This document shows, piece after piece, positions 63,360 through 64,000 of a stretch of DNA of 64,000 nt. Source of the DNA: Xanthomonas sacchari (lineage in GTDB: Bacteria; Pseudomonadota; Gammaproteobacteria; Xanthomonadales; Xanthomonadaceae); assembly GCF_024266585.1 (NCBI RefSeq), contig NZ_CP100647.1:4135001-4199000 (forward strand). Direction: 5' to 3'. The notes under the pieces are model-generated. The model was not told the DNA's origin. It was given only the letters and a program-made list of their open reading frames with translations, and did not search any database. Positions within the stretch are counted from its first letter, which is position 1, and every line of letters starts with the position of its first letter. Position numbers and translations under genes: made by a program.

Positions 63360-64000
63360 ATGGTCGAAGGATTGGGAAGGATCGGCTTCGGCCTGTTCGG
63401 GTTGGCGGTGTTGATCGGGATCACCTGGCTGTTCTCCAACAACCGCCGGGCGGTGGACTGGAAGCTGGTCGCGACCGGCCTGGTCCTGCAGATCGGCTTC
63501 GCCTCGCTGGTGCTGCTGGTACCGGGCGGGCGCGAGGTGTTCGACTGGCTCGGCCAGGTGTTCGTGAAGGTGCTGAGCTTCGTCAACGAAGGCTCCAGCT
63601 TCATCTTCGGCAACCTGCTCGACACCAAGACCTACGGCTTCATCTTCGCCTTCCAGGTGCTGCCGACCATCATCTTCTTCTCCGCGCTGATGGGCGTGCT
63701 GTACCACCTGGGGGTGATGCAGGCGGTGGTGCGGGTGATGGCCTGGGCGATCACCAAGGTGATGCGCGTGTCCGGCGCCGAGACCACCAGCGTCTGCGCC
63801 AGCGTGTTCATCGGCCAGACCGAGGCGCCGCTGACGGTGCGCCCGTACATCCCGCGCATGACCGAGTCCGAGCTGCTGACGATGATGATCGGCGGCATGG
63901 CGCACATCGCCGGCGGCGTGCTGGCAGCCTACGTGGGCATGCTCGGCGGCGGCGATCCGGCGCAGCAGGCGTTCTACGCCAAGCATCTGCTGGCGGCCAG
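63360..64000 (+). CDS. NupC-type nucleoside transporter, 3' truncated by the window edge
   Basis: The first 213 residues are visible, from ATG 63360. TM helices are near 8-25, 37-52, 90-115, 118-133 and 190-210. The CNT-family signature GQTEAPLTVRPYI (about 162-174) is clear. The family imports nucleosides with protons across the inner membrane. The rest lies outside the window. Confidence 0.9.
   Translation, partial: MVEGLGRIGFGLFGLAVLIGITWLFSNNRRAVDWKLVATGLVLQIGFASLVLLVPGGREVFDWLGQVFVKVLSFVNEGSSFIFGNLLDTKTYGFIFAFQVLPTIIFFSALMGVLYHLGVMQAVVRVMAWAITKVMRVSGAETTSVCASVFIGQTEAPLTVRPYIPRMTESELLTMMIGGMAHIAGGVLAAYVGMLGGGDPAQQAFYAKHLLAA

Overview
The window looks like chromosomal DNA of a Xanthomonas-type gammaproteobacterium (Xanthomonadaceae). 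It is GC-rich throughout and carries the gene order lptD-surA-pdxA-rsmA-apaG-apaH. It also has many short palindromic GTAG/GTGG-headed REP elements (stem GCGGCTTCAGCCGC) and runs of GGGATT-type heptamers, both common in this group. Species was not determined. No tRNA, rRNA, phage, insertion sequence or true CRISPR array was recognised. Most of the window is housekeeping DNA, broken by small accessory genes and repeats.

Layout. 1-4.0 kb: 3' part of a DJ-1/PfpI-like protein, a secreted TraB/TIKI-like protein, a small membrane protein, msrA and an NTF2-like secreted protein. 4.1-7.2 kb: a translationally coupled signalling module (LuxR-type regulator, hybrid histidine kinase, stand-alone receiver). 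7.3-9.5 kb: DUF2007 protein and glnS. 9.8-17.8 kb: AraC regulator, EamA exporter, an STN-domain lipoprotein, a Cys-rich lipoprotein, a deaminase, a GNAT enzyme, rlmM, a Tat-exported Gfo/Idh/MocA protein, an SMP-30-like protein and an unrecognised 240-residue protein. 17.8-19.6 kb: two paralogous secreted EF-hand proteins and a frameshifted comJ-like gene. 19.7-24.3 kb: two ubiquinone-pathway hydroxylases, a membrane protein, a PduO-type cobalamin adenosyltransferase and a histone-deacetylase-like amidohydrolase.

24.5-31.7 kb: outer-membrane biogenesis (lptD, surA) followed by pdxA, rsmA, apaG and apaH. 31.8-34.2 kb, minus strand: lgt-thyA-folA. 34.2-35.2 kb: a non-coding array of 127-bp units, each holding two inverted REP elements. 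35.2-38.6 kb, minus strand: lemA, two TPM-domain genes, a TerC protein and dgkA. 38.8-46.2 kb: a secreted SGNH hydrolase, then a two-component pair placed directly before an RND pump and its fusion protein, with a tandem operator-like repeat between them. 46.3-49.2 kb, minus strand: a ColRS/VgrRS-like two-component pair and a TesA-like esterase. 49.1-52.4 kb: a LolD/YbbA-YbbP-like ABC transporter. 52.6-53.5 kb: a secreted trypsin-like protease.

53.9-57.7 kb: a TauD-family dioxygenase with a complete SsuABC/TauABC-like importer, a sulfonate or sulfate-ester sulfur-scavenging unit. 57.8-62.0 kb, minus strand: a Fur-controlled haem-uptake operon (hemP, TonB-dependent haem receptor, a Cys-rich protein, a DUF6607 protein). 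62.2-64.0 kb: an aldo/keto reductase and the 5' part of a NupC nucleoside transporter.

The most unusual signals are the 127-bp REP-pair array, repeat elements that supply start or stop codons of folA, pdxA and a receiver gene, a homopolymer frameshift in comJ, a possible ATC start in an ABC ATPase gene, and the unrecognised 240-residue protein. No complete novel multi-gene system was seen with confidence.
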